A stretch of DNA of 64,000 nucleotides from Verrucomicrobiota bacterium (GTDB lineage Bacteria > Verrucomicrobiota > Verrucomicrobiia > Limisphaerales > J093): the NCBI GenBank assembly GCA_012517065.1, contig JAAYVR010000043.1, positions 35,432 through 99,431 on the forward strand, read 5' to 3'. Of the stretch, positions 26,860-38,162 are shown one piece after another. Within the stretch, counting starts at the first letter, position 1, and the number at the start of each line of letters is the position of its first letter. The notes beneath the pieces were generated by a model, which saw nothing but the letters and a program-made list of their open reading frames with translations, was not told the origin of the DNA and did no database searches. The position numbers and the translations under genes are program-made.

Positions 26860-29800
26860 TCAGCCACCCCCTATCCGGGCAAGGTCACGCGCATTTTCCA
26901 CAAATGCAGCCATCACCGCTTCTTCGCCATCCAGCCCCCTTTCTCTGACCCTTTTCATTGAACATAAAGCGCGCTTGTAATCGTTGGGTATGACTTTCAC
27001 AACCAAACCAACCGACCTGTCCCAACATTCAAGCAGCCCATAAGCGCGCCTGCTCCCGGTCCATTGCGCATGCTGCTCTATCATTTTCCGCACAAATTCG
27101 ATTTCCTCTTCCTCTTCCAACTTCTCAAGGTTGACGGTCTGGCGATTGCATCTTGTTTCAAAGCCGCCGTCTTCATCCACAACGTAAGCGATTCCACCAG
27201 TCATCCCCGCGGCAAAATTGCGGCCGGTCCTGCCCAACACTACCACCCTGCCACCGGTCATGTATTCGCAGCCGTGATCGCCAACAGCCTCAACAACGGC
27301 ATGAACACCACTGTTGCGCACGCAAAACCTTTCCCCAGCCATGCCATGTATGTAGGCTTCGCCGCTTGTCCCACCATAAAAAGCAACGTTGCCAATAATG
27401 ATGTTCTCTTCCGGCCGGAGAATCGAACCTTTCGGCGGGCAAACGATTATCCTTCCGCCACTCAGCCCCTTTCCGACGTAATCGTTGGCATCGCCCTCCA
27501 GAATCAATGTCATTCCCTTCGGGATGAATGCCCCGAAACTTTGGCCGGCAGAACCCTTGAATCGGAGCCGAATGGTGTCGTCCGGCAACCCTCCTGCACC
27601 CCAGCGACGCGTAACTTCGCCTCCCACAAGCGTGCCGACAGCCCGATTGACATTGCGGATTGCCAGTGTGGCCCGAACGGGCTCGCCACGCTCGATGGCC
27701 GGCTCGCATAGCTTGATCAAAATCCGCTTGTCCATCGACTTGTCTATCCCGTGATCCTGGGGAATCTGGCAATAGCGGCCGATCTCCGGCCCAACATCCG
27801 GCTGGTACAGAATATTCGACAGATCAAGTCCTTTGGCTTTCCAGTGCTGGATTGCGCGTCTCGCCTCCAGACGATCAACCCTGCCAACCATCTCATTGAA
27901 ACGCCTGAAACCCATCTGCGCCATTATCTCGCGGACCTCCTGAGCAATGAACCTCATGAAGTTCACCACGTACTCGGGTTTCCCGGTGAAAAACTTGCGG
28001 AGTTCCGGGTCCTGTGTCGCCACCCCGACCGGGCATGTGTTCAGGTGGCAAACACGCATCATGACACACCCGAGCGCAATCAACGGCCCCGTCGCAAAAC
28101 CAAACTCCTCCGCACCCAACAACGCAGCAATAACAACGTCTCTCCCAGTGAGCAGCTTGCCGTCGGTCTCCACCACAATCCGGCTCCGCAGATTGTTCAG
28201 CAGCAGTGTCTGATGCGTTTCAGCAAGGCCAAGCTCCCACGGCAAACCAGCGTGTTTGATGCTGGTTTGAGGCGATGCGCCAGTGCCGCCATCGTAGCCG
28301 CTTATCAGAACAACGTCCGCATGTGCCTTGGCAACCCCCGCAGCCACCGTGCCAACCCCAACCTCTGACACAAGCTTAACGCTAATTCGAGCATTCGGAT
28401 TCGCGTTCTTGAGATCGTAAATGAGCTCGGCCAAATCCTCGATCGAGTATATGTCATGATGCGGCGGCGGCGAAATCAATCCCACCCCCGGCGTGGAATA
28501 CCGCACCCGCGCTATCCATGGATAAACTTTCTGACCGGGCAACTGGCCTCCTTCACCAGGTTTGGCGCCTTGCGCAATCTTGATTTGTATCTCCTGCGCA
28601 TTCACCAGATAAAGGCTCGTGACCCCAAATCTGCCCGATGCAACCTGCTTTATAGCGCTGTTCAGTGAATCGCCATCCGGCCTCGGATTGTAACGCTCAG
28701 GATCTTCCCCGCCTTCCCCGGTGTTGCTCTTCCCACCTATTCGGTTCATTGCACGTGCGAGCGTCTCATGCGCTTCCTTGCTGATCGACCCGTATGACAT
28801 CGCACCAGTCTTGAACCGCCTCATGATCTGTTCCACCGGCTCAACTTCGTCCAACGGAATCACATGCGGCGCATAGCGAAGTCCCAGCAACCCGCGCAGC
28901 GTGCAAACCTTCTTGGATTCCGCATTCACCGCACTCGAGTATTCTTTGAATAGCGTGTAGTCACCCGCCCGACATGCCTGCTGCAGTTTGTGGATTGTCT
29001 CCGGATTGAGCAAATGATGCTCCGCATTGCTCCGGAACTTGTATTGCCCGCCAGGATCAAGCTCCGTCCCGCCCACTTCCAAAACCGGAAACGCGCGTTC
29101 CATCCGCATCTGAACCTCGCGGGCGATCACTTCCAATCCGACGCCTTCGACGCGCGACGGCGTGCCGGGAAAATACTTTTGTACAACATGCCTGTTCAGC
29201 CCAACAGCTTCAAACACCTGCGCGCCTTGATAGCTCTGAATCGTCGATATCCCCATCTTCGAAATGACCTTCACCACGCCTTTGACCGACGCTTTCACGT
29301 AGTTCTTGCACGCCGTGCCACTATCAACCCCAGTCACCAACCCGCGCTCGACCATGTCGCAGATCGTTTCAAAAGCCAGATACGGATTGATCGCGCTGCA
29401 ACCATACCCAATCAGCAGTGCAAAATGGTGCACCTCCCGCGGCTCGCCCGATTCGAGCACCAAACCAACCCGGGCACGCAAACCGGCCCTGATCAGGTAA
29501 TGGTGCACGCCCGCAACAGCCAACAATGCAGGAATCGGCGCCAGTTCGTGCGTCGCACCGCGATCCGAAAGTATCAGAATGTTCGATCCATCCTCGATCG
29601 CGCGTTTTGCGCTTGCGCACACATCCTCAAGCGCCTTCTCAATCCCTGCTCCTCCGTGGCTGGTCTTGAAAAGTATCGGGATGGTAACTGATTTGAATGA
29701 CGGCCGAGTGATGTTCTTGAGCTTGGAAAGCTCGTCGTTCGTCAATATCGGCGATTTCAGCTCGATCAATTCACAGCTTCTCGGCTCGGGAATAAGCAGG

Positions 29801-31500
29801 TTCCTCTCCGAACCAAGAGCAACATATGTCGAAGTGACAATCTCCTCGCGTATGCTGTCAATCGGCGGGTTGGTCACCTGCGCGAAAAGCTGCTTGAAGT
29901 AGTTGTACAGAAGTTGTGGTTGGTCGCTCAGAACCGCAAGCGGTGTGTCTGTGCCCATCGAACCGATCGCTTCCACGCCGTCCTTTGCCATTGGAAGCAA
30001 GAGAACACGCTCATCCTCGAACGTGTACCCAAAAGCGCGCTGCAGCTTCCGAAGCGATCCCGTGTCAAGCCGCACCGGTTCGCCGCCCCCGGGCAAATCC
30101 GACAGGTTCACCATGTGTTCCTTGAGCCAAAGCTCATACGGATGCGCGCTGGCCACCGCGCCCTTGATCTCCTCGTCAGACAGGATTCTGCCAAGCTTGG
30201 TGTCAATAAGCAGCATCCGGCCAGGCTTGAGCCGCTCTTTCCCAATGATCCGGTCCGGCGAAACATCAAGAACCCCAACCTCGGACGCCATAATCACCAG
30301 ATCATCGCTCGTCACGTAGTAACGCGCCGGCCGCAGCCCGTTCCGGTCCAGAACCGCGCCTATTGACTGTCCGTCAGTAAATGCAACCGCCGCAGGACCA
30401 TCCCAAGGTTCCATGAGACAACTGTGAAACTTGTAAAAAGCTTTCTTCTCCCTGCTCATGCTCTCATGCCCTGCCCACGGCTCCGGAATCATCATCATGA
30501 TCGCCTCCGGAAGCGAGCGCCCCCCAAGCACAAGCAGTTCCAAACAGTTGTCCAGCATCGCAGAATCACTGCCGTCCAAACATAACACCGGCAAAACTTT
30601 GGCCAAATCTGCCCCAAACAGCTCGGACTCGAACAGCGACTGCCGCGCCTCCATCCAGTTGATGTTGCCCCGAAGCGTGTTGATCTCCCCATTGTGGCAC
30701 AAATAACGGTAAGGATGCGCACGCGCCCAGCTCGGAAATGTGTTCGTGCTGAATCGTGAATGCACAAGCGCAAGTGCACTCTCCATCGCCGGGTCGGAAA
30801 GATCAGGATAGTATTCCTCGATCTGCTCCGCCATCAACATGCCCTTGTACACCAACGTCCTGTGAGACAAACTGCAAACGTAGAAAGGCTGTGTTGACCT
30901 GTTTCCCGAATAGCGCAAGGCTTTCTCCGCCCGCCGGCGTATCACGTAAAGTTTTCGCTCGAAATCCATCGCGCTCTTCACCCCGCGCCCTCTTCCGATG
31001 AAAACCTGCCTTATCAGCGGCTCACCCGCCCTCGCAGTCTCACCAAGACTGCTGTTGTTGGTCGGAACCGACCGCCAACCTAGCAACTGCTGACCTTCTT
31101 CCTCCACAATCTCTGCCAGCCGCCGCTCGCATCTCCCCGCATGTGCAGGTTCAGGAGGCAGAAAAACATTCCCAACACCGTAATACCCCGGGTCTGGCAA
31201 GGGTATTCCCGCATCTTCGCATGCCTGCTGCAAAAACCGGTGCGGCATTTGTAAGAGTATCCCAGCTCCATCGCCTGTATTGGCTTCACAACCGCAAGCA
31301 CCCCTGTGCCGCAGGTTGATCAACACCTGAATCGCGTTGCGAACGATTGCGTGAGATGCCTCACCCTTGACGTGAACCACAAAACCAATCCCGCACGATT
31401 CATGTTCGAACCATGGATCGTAGAGCCCCTGGCTGCCGGGTGGACAACTCCGTGCCGACTGCATACAGCCATTTACTTTAGCATTTCTGATGCGTGCCAC
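26860..31500 (-). CDS. gltB: Glutamate synthase large subunit (GltB)
   Basis: Converts 2-oxoglutarate and glutamine to two glutamates. The 1546-residue product has the class II glutaminase domain, with the nucleophile Cys in [11 protein letters not shown] at about residue 36, so about 35 N-terminal residues should be removed. It continues with the central domain, the FMN-binding synthase domain ([27 protein letters not shown]), the 3Fe-4S cysteines in [18 protein letters not shown], and the C-terminal beta-helix GXGXG domain ([23 protein letters not shown]). The start is a GTG with GGAAAA upstream. It heads the gltB-gltD-carA-carB-nifA-like run. Confidence 0.97.
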   Translation of the reverse strand: MARIRNAKVNGCMQSARSCPPGSQGLYDPWFEHESCGIGFVVHVKGEASHAIVRNAIQVLINLRHRGACGCEANTGDGAGILLQMPHRFLQQACEDAGIPLPDPGYYGVGNVFLPPEPAHAGRCERRLAEIVEEEGQQLLGWRSVPTNNSSLGETARAGEPLIRQVFIGRGRGVKSAMDFERKLYVIRRRAEKALRYSGNRSTQPFYVCSLSHRTLVYKGMLMAEQIEEYYPDLSDPAMESALALVHSRFSTNTFPSWARAHPYRYLCHNGEINTLRGNINWMEARQSLFESELFGADLAKVLPVLCLDGSDSAMLDNCLELLVLGGRSLPEAIMMMIPEPWAGHESMSREKKAFYKFHSCLMEPWDGPAAVAFTDGQSIGAVLDRNGLRPARYYVTSDDLVIMASEVGVLDVSPDRIIGKERLKPGRMLLIDTKLGRILSDEEIKGAVASAHPYELWLKEHMVNLSDLPGGGEPVRLDTGSLRKLQRAFGYTFEDERVLLLPMAKDGVEAIGSMGTDTPLAVLSDQPQLLYNYFKQLFAQVTNPPIDSIREEIVTSTYVALGSERNLLIPEPRSCELIELKSPILTNDELSKLKNITRPSFKSVTIPILFKTSHGGAGIEKALEDVCASAKRAIEDGSNILILSDRGATHELAPIPALLAVAGVHHYLIRAGLRARVGLVLESGEPREVHHFALLIGYGCSAINPYLAFETICDMVERGLVTGVDSGTACKNYVKASVKGVVKVISKMGISTIQSYQGAQVFEAVGLNRHVVQKYFPGTPSRVEGVGLEVIAREVQMRMERAFPVLEVGGTELDPGGQYKFRSNAEHHLLNPETIHKLQQACRAGDYTLFKEYSSAVNAESKKVCTLRGLLGLRYAPHVIPLDEVEPVEQIMRRFKTGAMSYGSISKEAHETLARAMNRIGGKSNTGEGGEDPERYNPRPDGDSLNSAIKQVASGRFGVTSLYLVNAQEIQIKIAQGAKPGEGGQLPGQKVYPWIARVRYSTPGVGLISPPPHHDIYSIEDLAELIYDLKNANPNARISVKLVSEVGVGTVAAGVAKAHADVVLISGYDGGTGASPQTSIKHAGLPWELGLAETHQTLLLNNLRSRIVVETDGKLLTGRDVVIAALLGAEEFGFATGPLIALGCVMMRVCHLNTCPVGVATQDPELRKFFTGKPEYVVNFMRFIAQEVREIMAQMGFRRFNEMVGRVDRLEARRAIQHWKAKGLDLSNILYQPDVGPEIGRYCQIPQDHGIDKSMDKRILIKLCEPAIERGEPVRATLAIRNVNRAVGTLVGGEVTRRWGAGGLPDDTIRLRFKGSAGQSFGAFIPKGMTLILEGDANDYVGKGLSGGRIIVCPPKGSILRPEENIIIGNVAFYGGTSGEAYIHGMAGERFCVRNSGVHAVVEAVGDHGCEYMTGGRVVVLGRTGRNFAAGMTGGIAYVVDEDGGFETRCNRQTVNLEKLEEEEEIEFVRKMIEQHAQWTGSRRAYGLLECWDRSVGLVVKVIPNDYKRALCSMKRVRERGLDGEEAVMAAFVENARDLARIGGG

Positions 31501-31834
31501 AACTTTTCCTTAATTAGCACAAAAGTCAAAACTTGCAAACAAAAAAAACCTCCTCGGTTCACCGAAATCTCAAGGACACCCCGTAATCTGCCCGAAACAC
31601 ACCCAAATTTCATCCCAAGAACTCCACCAAGCCGTAACCGCTCGCACCAGAAACGGCACCCCCCACCAATCCGCGCTCCCGCCCAAGGCTAATACACACC
31701 GTAACACCGAGCCAGAGACTCGATCGGACCGTACCACTCTGACAATCAGCGTGCACCCCTGACTTCGGCTGATGGGTCCCGGCGGGTATGCCCCTATGAC
31801 GCACATGACCACGTGATCTCAGGAAGAACATGAC

Positions 31835-31973
31835 AACGTGCCTGTCACTCTATTTTGCGCTGGGCGAAGACCAGGCCCCCAACATCGTGCCTGTCACTCT
31901 ATTGGCTCCGCGAGCATCACCCCCCTCCGCCAACCCCTCGCAACTTGCAAATATCGTGTCTGTCCCTCTATTT
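31835..31973 (-). repeat. Three family C boxes in minus orientation
   Basis: Copies lie at 31835-31856 (CGTGCCTGTCACTCTATTTT), 31881-31903 (CATCGTGCCTGTCACTCTAT) and 31951-31973 (ATCGTGTCTGTCCCTCTATT). They read as GGGACAG(A/G)CACG on the minus strand and are spaced about 46 and 70 nt apart. Confidence 0.85.
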
Positions 31974-32195
31974 GCCCGCACGCTCCAACCCCCGCCAACA
32001 ATGCTCAGCGGTTCTCGGGAACTTCAGATACGCCGCGACAATACCTGTCCAGCCCGGTTCAACGCCCCTCCCGGTGCGGATCTCACCCCAATCACCAAGC
32101 TGACCAAGCCCTCAGCAACCCAACCTGAAAAACAATCCCCCACCGCCGAAAGCGTTCACTCGGCCTTTCGGCCTTCCACAACTCCGACCTCTAAC

Positions 32196-32259
32196 CCGGA
32201 AATCTCACCGCTTGACCAGCCCAAGACACCCAAATCTTCATTCCGGTGAGATTTCCGGG
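32196..32259. repeat. Hairpin repeat family A, complete copy
   Basis: Left arm CCGGAAATCTCACCG and right arm CGGTGAGATTTCCGG are a perfect 15-bp inverted repeat with a loop of about 34 nt containing CTTGACCAGC and CTTCATT. It lies 20 nt beyond the stop of the ATP-grasp fusion gene and could act as its transcription terminator, but has no T-run. Confidence 0.85.
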
Positions 32260-32279
32260 CCAAAGAACCCCCGCCAAGT

Positions 32280-34919
32280 TCAACCCCCGCGGGTCCAGTA
32301 GCAAACGCCCTCCTGTTTCATCGAGTCCACGTTCAAAAACAAGGCGCCCCCATCCGAGAGACAATCGGAATCAATCACCCACAGCACATCCGCCAGATCA
32401 GCGGCCGACGGCAACAGGCGCTCAAGTTGGTTTTTCTGGCGCAGGATGAATTCCTCGTTAAGTGTGTGCCCCTGTTTGCCCGGTGAAACTGCCAGATATA
32501 GCATGTCCATCTCGACAAGATCGTTGAAAAAGTGTGTGCCTAAAGAGATATCGGGAACCAAGCCTTCATGCATCAGTGCCAGCTCGCAAAGCACTGATGC
32601 AGTGTTTATCTCAGCAAAGGAAACCGGCACACCCAGGGAAGGCATGGATGTTCCCCATCGCCCCGGCCCCACCAACATCAAACACTGCTTGGCACTCACA
32701 TCCTCGAGATGGGCCAGTCGTCCGATGTTCCGTGCAACCGAGTAACGCCGGCTCGACGAAAGCTGGCTGTAAACCGAAGGCCGCACGTAGATCAACCTGT
32801 GTATCACCGTCGCAATGCTGTGCCCGACAACCGGTCCGCGCGTTACAAAGACTATTGAGCCCGGATCCAATCGCTCGGGCAGCCGAACCCGCCCGCCCTC
32901 GGCGCCGATTCTGACCTGGAACGGCCGGCACTGGACAAGATTGATTCTGAACGAGCCGTCCTTGCTGAGATTGGCAGTGAACTCGACATCGACCGGGTGT
33001 TCATAATTCTGTTCCAGCACCCGGCAGAGCTCACGCATGGTCGCTGCAAACCCCGTTTCTGCAAGAAACCGGTCAAAGCTCAAAAACCCATGGAATGTCT
33101 GTTTTTCGTCGCCATCCAATGCCCTCGCCGCGGAATCCTCATCACGCTCTGCGAAGTAATCCAACAGCTCCGGTTCGATGGTCAGCGCCACTTGGTCGAA
33201 CGGTTTTGATACGAGCCGATTGCTTTTAAGGTCGAGCACATCAACCCGCCTCTGGGCAAATTCGCGGACCTGTTCCGGCGCGGCTTCGGGGCGCCTGAGA
33301 GGAGCGTTCAGCGCCACCAATCTCGTGTAGTCATCATCCGTGCGTTCGACCGCTCGTGTCCCGAGCCCAAAAACCATCCGCAGCACACCCGCCTTAGGAT
33401 CGATTTCCTCGTTCCAGACGAACGGATTGAACGAGAAACCGACACCCGCCACATGCGGGAAAAACAGGTTGTCATGCAACTCCCCCGAAACTCGCTGTAT
33501 CAGAAGAGCCATCTGCTCGTCGCGGTCTAACAGGCCGTATCGCCGGCGATAGTGAAGGCTCTCCTCGTTCATTGCGCTGGCGTAAACAGTTCTGACTGCG
33601 TCCATGAAGGCGTTCAACCTTTCCTGCGGAGACCCTTGGTTTGCGCAGAACACGCTCTCGTATTTGCCCGAGAAAGCGTTTCCGTAGTTGTCTTCGAGCA
33701 AGCTGCTGGATCGCACGATCAAGGGCGATTGCCCGAAGTACTCGAGCATTTCGAGGAATTGTTCTTGAATGTACTCAGGGAATTGCCCCTGCATTATTTT
33801 TTGTCTGGCTTCGGCCGCCCGTTCCAAGACGACGTTGAAATCCTTGTGGCGACGCCTGAGCCACCAACAGCCGTTTTGCACAAGGTACGTATAGAAAACG
33901 TCCGACCCGACGAAGAAAGAATCGTGCCCCTCGATCAGACAATGCCACTTGGGATCCGTCTTGGTGAGTATCGCCCGGGCAAGGAGCATCCCAAGCGATT
34001 TGCCGCCGATCAGCCCGGTTCCAATCATCCGCTGCATGACACGCACAACGTCCCCAAGGTCGAAGTACTTCATCACAAGCGGCAAAAACCGTTCGTCCCT
34101 TGTCACAACCATCTTCACCAGCCGCACAAGCAATTCGGCCGGATCGCGGTCTGGCTTCAGTCCCTGCTGAAGCTGATTCAGGACTTGTTGGGCTTGCTGA
34201 AAGGCGCGTGCCCATGTTCCCGGCCGATGGATTGTGAATTCCAGCCACGGAGTTGGAACGGACGAGAGGATGTCCGTCGTCACAGCGCTGCTTGTCACCG
34301 GGGTGAACTCTTCACCCTCCCAGCTATGGAGCATGTAAAGGGTCGGCGATTGACGTTGCCAGACCTTCAAAGGGTGGATGAAAAGGCGGTTGCTCTTCCG
34401 GTACACCTCGATGATCACCTGCGCTGTATTGAAGATCGGGCGCGTTGCATGAAAAGAATGCAGGTTTTTCTGCAACGCAAAATACGCAATTGTCTCCAGT
34501 TCGTATAAGTACGGACAGACTATCATGAAGAAATTGCCCAGCATCCGGTCGCTAAACCAATCCGCCGCCAGGTCTGACAGACAGTCGAATACATAGTAAG
34601 CGCCTGGCCCGGCGTGTTCGATCACATCCAAAATCTCGGTAACGAACCGTTCGAAACCCGATTGGGGATACAATTGGCGAACGATTGCGCCACTGTCATC
34701 TCGAAGCAACGGCGGATGATCTGCGAACCTGAAATAGATCAGCCGTCTTTTGAGGCGGCCAGCTTCCGCTGCCAGCGGACCAATCACAGGTAAGTAATCG
34801 CGGACGTCGTCGATTTCCCATACGACATTGTCGCCGGGCAGCAAGCCGGTCAATACTCGATCAAGGCTCGGCAGGCCGGTGCTTAACCTTGGTTTGTCAG
34901 AGTTGCTTTGCATTGACAT
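32280..34919 (-). CDS. KaiC-like / PEP-synthase-type ATP-grasp fusion protein
   Basis: The 879 residues appear to join two parts. Residues about 13-200 resemble the RAD55/KaiC ATPase fold: STGLPSLDRVLTGLLPGD aligns with the start of KaiC domains, and YYVFDCLSDLAADW with a Walker B strand, but the P-loop Lys is absent (GDNVVWEI). Residues about 290-700 are the pyruvate phosphate dikinase N-terminal ATP-grasp domain (PF01326 type): GGKSLGMLLARAIL, LIVRSSSLLEDNYGNAFSGKYES, NLVQCRPFQV. The phosphohistidine swivel domain and PEP-binding barrel of true PEP synthase are missing, so it cannot carry out that complete reaction. The C-terminal part (about 700-879) is unrecognised. It is monocistronic, divergent from the GH5 gene. 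Function is unknown. Confidence 0.8.
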   Translation of the reverse strand: MSMQSNSDKPRLSTGLPSLDRVLTGLLPGDNVVWEIDDVRDYLPVIGPLAAEAGRLKRRLIYFRFADHPPLLRDDSGAIVRQLYPQSGFERFVTEILDVIEHAGPGAYYVFDCLSDLAADWFSDRMLGNFFMIVCPYLYELETIAYFALQKNLHSFHATRPIFNTAQVIIEVYRKSNRLFIHPLKVWQRQSPTLYMLHSWEGEEFTPVTSSAVTTDILSSVPTPWLEFTIHRPGTWARAFQQAQQVLNQLQQGLKPDRDPAELLVRLVKMVVTRDERFLPLVMKYFDLGDVVRVMQRMIGTGLIGGKSLGMLLARAILTKTDPKWHCLIEGHDSFFVGSDVFYTYLVQNGCWWLRRRHKDFNVVLERAAEARQKIMQGQFPEYIQEQFLEMLEYFGQSPLIVRSSSLLEDNYGNAFSGKYESVFCANQGSPQERLNAFMDAVRTVYASAMNEESLHYRRRYGLLDRDEQMALLIQRVSGELHDNLFFPHVAGVGFSFNPFVWNEEIDPKAGVLRMVFGLGTRAVERTDDDYTRLVALNAPLRRPEAAPEQVREFAQRRVDVLDLKSNRLVSKPFDQVALTIEPELLDYFAERDEDSAARALDGDEKQTFHGFLSFDRFLAETGFAATMRELCRVLEQNYEHPVDVEFTANLSKDGSFRINLVQCRPFQVRIGAEGGRVRLPERLDPGSIVFVTRGPVVGHSIATVIHRLIYVRPSVYSQLSSSRRYSVARNIGRLAHLEDVSAKQCLMLVGPGRWGTSMPSLGVPVSFAEINTASVLCELALMHEGLVPDISLGTHFFNDLVEMDMLYLAVSPGKQGHTLNEEFILRQKNQLERLLPSAADLADVLWVIDSDCLSDGGALFLNVDSMKQEGVCYWTRGG

Positions 34920-35133
34920 CGCCGGACAAACACCATCATGTCAGTTCCGGTTTGACAACATGAAAACAATCAGGCCGCACCGCGCACGTGTTTCGCAGTA
35001 TCAACGGTACCCACGCAGCAACACCACAACATGCTTGATCTGCGATCCGTGACGCATGACACGCAATACTCGAAATTCGCAGCAAACAGCAGGCCTGACA
35101 ATCTCCCGTTTTGCCGGTAACAATGGAGCCGAT

Positions 35134-36744
35134 ATGCAAATGCCGAAACGCTTGAGTCCCTTGGGCTGGTTGTTAACAACAGCATTGGCTGCAGCTGCCG
35201 CGGTCTTTCAGGCCGGAGCAGCGACCTCAGCACTAACACAAGCGCAACCCCGCGTTTTCTTTCAAACCGATTTTGAGGCTGCGAATTCTTTATCGCACTG
35301 GAATGGCGAGACAAAGCTCGAACCCGGCTATCATGGCGGACGTGCACTTGCAGTCGAAAACAATCGCGAAGGAAGTGAACAATCGCGGACTGCGAGTGTT
35401 TCGATTCCCGCTGAAGCCATGCGCGGTTATTTGGTTCGTGTTTCAGCCATGGCAAAGGCTGAGAACGTCACGAGCAAGCCCAACCCATGGAACGGAGTGA
35501 AATGCATGCTTGCCATTGAAACCCCCGACCGAAAGTTGTGGCCCCAAGCTGAAATCGGCACCGGCACTTTCGATTGGCAGCGGCTCGCATTTACAACCCG
35601 CGTGCCCATGGACGCGGTCTCTGCCCGGCTCGTTCTCGGGCTCGAACAGGTCAAAGGGAAAGTGTGGTTCGATGATGTGTGTATCGCGGCTGTCAAACCG
35701 CCCGTCATCCGCATGAAGACAAGCGCTGGCGCTCAGCCTTTCAAAGGCCACGACCTGGCGCGGCTGCGCGGGGCGATGGTGAGCCCCGACATCGACGCGG
35801 AAGGCCTGCGCGTTCTTGGCCGCGATTGGAATGCAAACCTGATCCGGTGGCAACTGGTCCGCCACGGCAGACAGGGCCAGTCAATCGCCATGGAAGAATA
35901 CAATGCATGGCTGGAAAACGAGCTTGGGAAGCTCGATGTCGCGTTGCCATTGTGTGAACAAAACGGATTGTACGTTGTCGTCGATTTGCATTCGCCGCCC
36001 GGAGGCAAGGTTACGTCCGGGGGTTATGCGGGGTCGGATTCGCGGTTGTTCACCGACAAGGCATGCCAGAAAAGATTCGTCGAGATTTGGGAACACATCG
36101 CCCGGCGGTACAAGGATTCGAAAGCTGTCTGGGGATACGACCTCGCCAACGAACCGGTCGAGGATTACGTCGAGGAAGGCTGCGATGATTGGCAGGCGCT
36201 GGCTGAGCGTGCGGCCCGCGCCATACGCGCTGTCGATCCTGTGCGCACAATAATCGTCGAGCCGGCTTCATGGGGCGGTCCTGACGGCTTGAACGACCTT
36301 GTTCCGCTGCCAGTATCGAATGTGGTTTACAGCGTGCACATGTACATTCCGCACTCTTTCACGCACCAAGGGGTTTATGGGTCAGGACCCGCGCTGTCAT
36401 ACCCGGGCGTGATTGACGGGCGACATTGGGATAAGGCGGCGCTTGAACGCGCATTACAGCCAGTGGTCGAGTTCCAGCAAACCTACGGCGTTCACATCTA
36501 CATAGGAGAATTCAGCGCCATACGGTGGGCGCCAGGCGACAGTGCAGTTCGTTATTTGAGCGATCTGATCGATATATTCGAGTCACATGGCTGGGACTGG
36601 AGTTATCATGCGTTCCGTGAGTGGCACGGATGGAGTGTCGAGCATGGACCGGATCGAAACAACACGAAGCCGCTTCCGACACCAACAGACCGCCAGCTCC
36701 TGCTCCGCAAGTGGTATTCGCAAAACCAGAAACCTGCATGGTAA
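35134..36744 (+). CDS. Secreted GH5-family glycoside hydrolase (endoglucanase-like)
   Basis: I start at the ATG at 35134, which has GGAG 6 nt upstream; the frame is open further upstream without a ribosome binding site. The 536 residues begin with a signal peptide (about 1-30, LLTTALAAAAAVFQAGA), then a jelly-roll carbohydrate-binding-like module (about 40-188, FFQTDFEAANS to KVWFDDVCIA), then a GH5 barrel (about 200-530). The acid/base Glu340 lies in GYDLANEPV and the nucleophile Glu459 in YIGEFSAIRW; NLIRWQLVR and VVVDLHSPPG are further GH5 strands. The likely substrate is a beta-1,4-linked plant polysaccharide. It is followed at 107 nt by a CE15 esterase, suggesting joint action on lignocellulose or glucuronoxylan (inference). 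Confidence 0.9.
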   Translation: MQMPKRLSPLGWLLTTALAAAAAVFQAGAATSALTQAQPRVFFQTDFEAANSLSHWNGETKLEPGYHGGRALAVENNREGSEQSRTASVSIPAEAMRGYLVRVSAMAKAENVTSKPNPWNGVKCMLAIETPDRKLWPQAEIGTGTFDWQRLAFTTRVPMDAVSARLVLGLEQVKGKVWFDDVCIAAVKPPVIRMKTSAGAQPFKGHDLARLRGAMVSPDIDAEGLRVLGRDWNANLIRWQLVRHGRQGQSIAMEEYNAWLENELGKLDVALPLCEQNGLYVVVDLHSPPGGKVTSGGYAGSDSRLFTDKACQKRFVEIWEHIARRYKDSKAVWGYDLANEPVEDYVEEGCDDWQALAERAARAIRAVDPVRTIIVEPASWGGPDGLNDLVPLPVSNVVYSVHMYIPHSFTHQGVYGSGPALSYPGVIDGRHWDKAALERALQPVVEFQQTYGVHIYIGEFSAIRWAPGDSAVRYLSDLIDIFESHGWDWSYHAFREWHGWSVEHGPDRNNTKPLPTPTDRQLLLRKWYSQNQKPAW

Positions 36745-36851
36745 CCGAGCCCAGCGCGCATCCTTCAGAACAGCAGCGCACTTTGATTGCCGGCCGCATC
36801 TCGAACGCAGCGAAACGTCGAAGCAATTGATCTCTTAGAGCTTGAACGCTA

Positions 36852-38162
36852 ATGTCCAAACTCATGAAAACAATCGTATCTGCCGTCTGCGCCTGCGCAC
36901 TCATTGTGACCCTGTCAGGACTTGGGGCAACTTCCGAGGTCAACTACGATGAATCGAAGGTGCCCAGCTACCTCTTGCCTGATCCGCTGCTGCTTCCAAA
37001 TGGAAATCGCATCGAGAACTCGAGAGCGTGGCTGAGATACGGAAGACCACATACACTCGAGCTCTTTGCCGAACATGTGTACGGGCGATCACCAGGTCGG
37101 CCAGCCAAGATGCGATTCAAAACCTTGTCCGAAGACAAGAATGCGCTCGGCGGCAAAGCCGTGCGCAAAGAAATCCTGATCCTGTTCACGGGACAAGAGA
37201 ATGGGCCGTCACTGGAACTTTTGGTTTACATCCCAAAGAACGCGCCGAGGCCTGTCCCGGTCTTCCTCGGCCTCAACTTCTGCGGCAACCACAGTGTTCA
37301 TACCGATCCCGGCATAAGAATTGCCCGAAGTTGGATGCGCGATTCAAATGATGGTTCAGTCGTCAACAATCGCGCCACCGAAAAGTCGCGCGGTCTGCAG
37401 GCAACTCGCTGGGCAATAGACAAGGCGCTCGAGCGCGGTTTCGCCGTCGCCACATTCTACTATGGCGATGTCGAACCGGACCACGCCGAGGGCTGGAAAA
37501 CAGGCGTCCGCGCCGCGCTAAGCAAGGACGGAAACGCGACTGTTTTCAAGCCAGACGATTGGGGCGCGATCGCCGCATGGGCATGGGGACTGAGCCGTGC
37601 CATGGATTACATCGAGCGCGACCGGGCATTGGATGCGAAACGTGTCGCTGTTTTCGGCCATTCGCGGCAAGGCAAGGCCGCCCTGTGGGCGGGCGCATCT
37701 GACAGGCGGTTTGCCATCGTGATCTCGAACAACTCGGGTTGTGGCGGTGCGGCGTTGAGCCGACGCCGGTTCGGTGAAACAGTCGAGCGAATCAACACTT
37801 CGTTCCCGCATTGGTTCTGCGGCAATTTCAAACGATACAACCACAATGAAGACGCACTCCCGGTCGATCAACATCAGTTGATTGCGTTGATTGCGCCCAG
37901 GCCGGTTTATGTGGCGAGCGCCCAGGAAGATTTATGGGCCGACCCGAAAGGTGAGTTCCTGGCCGCTAAAGATGCCGAGCCGGTCTATGCTTTGTTCAGG
38001 CTCCCCGGGCTCGGCGTCACCGATATGCCGCCAGTAAACACTCCTGTCGGCAACTATATCGGCTACCATATCCGTTCGGGAAAACACGATGTCACCGATT
38101 ACGACTGGGAACAGTATTTCCGTTTTGCAGAGAAACATTTCGGCATGACCCAACGCAGGTAA
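36852..38162 (+). CDS. Secreted CE15-family glucuronoyl esterase
   Basis: Serine esterase expected to cut the ester between glucuronoxylan 4-O-methylglucuronate and lignin alcohols. The 436 residues have a signal peptide (about 5-27), then an alpha/beta hydrolase fold with VPVFLGLNFCGNHS (oxyanion side), the nucleophile Ser271 in the CE15 motif GHSRQGKAALWAG, ISNNSGCGGAALSRRRFGE (294-309), an acidic site in SAQEDLWADP (about 356-365) and the catalytic His412 in RSGKHDVTDYDWEQ. These are the bacterial CE15 landmarks. An alternative ATG lies at 36864. It is co-directional with GH5, so the two probably form a unit. Confidence 0.9.
   Translation: MSKLMKTIVSAVCACALIVTLSGLGATSEVNYDESKVPSYLLPDPLLLPNGNRIENSRAWLRYGRPHTLELFAEHVYGRSPGRPAKMRFKTLSEDKNALGGKAVRKEILILFTGQENGPSLELLVYIPKNAPRPVPVFLGLNFCGNHSVHTDPGIRIARSWMRDSNDGSVVNNRATEKSRGLQATRWAIDKALERGFAVATFYYGDVEPDHAEGWKTGVRAALSKDGNATVFKPDDWGAIAAWAWGLSRAMDYIERDRALDAKRVAVFGHSRQGKAALWAGASDRRFAIVISNNSGCGGAALSRRRFGETVERINTSFPHWFCGNFKRYNHNEDALPVDQHQLIALIAPRPVYVASAQEDLWADPKGEFLAAKDAEPVYALFRLPGLGVTDMPPVNTPVGNYIGYHIRSGKHDVTDYDWEQYFRFAEKHFGMTQRR

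Larger units (their letters stand above)
31501..32279. other. Gene-free spacer upstream of gltB
   Basis: The spacer of 779 nt separates the ATP-grasp fusion gene from gltB. The first 50 nt are A/T-rich and contain the gltB ribosome binding site. No -24/-12 (GG-N10-GC) sigma-54 element fitting the NifA-like protein was found by eye near gltB. The rest holds three family C boxes (31835-31973) and a family A hairpin (32196-32259). Frames here are short and repeat-derived, so none is called. Confidence 0.7.

Noticed and set aside
31510..31538. TTGCAA-N17-AATTAA on the minus strand as a gltB promoter
   Set aside because: Spacing is right but the -10 match is poor and transcription would start almost at the GTG, leaving the visible ribosome binding site outside the mRNA.
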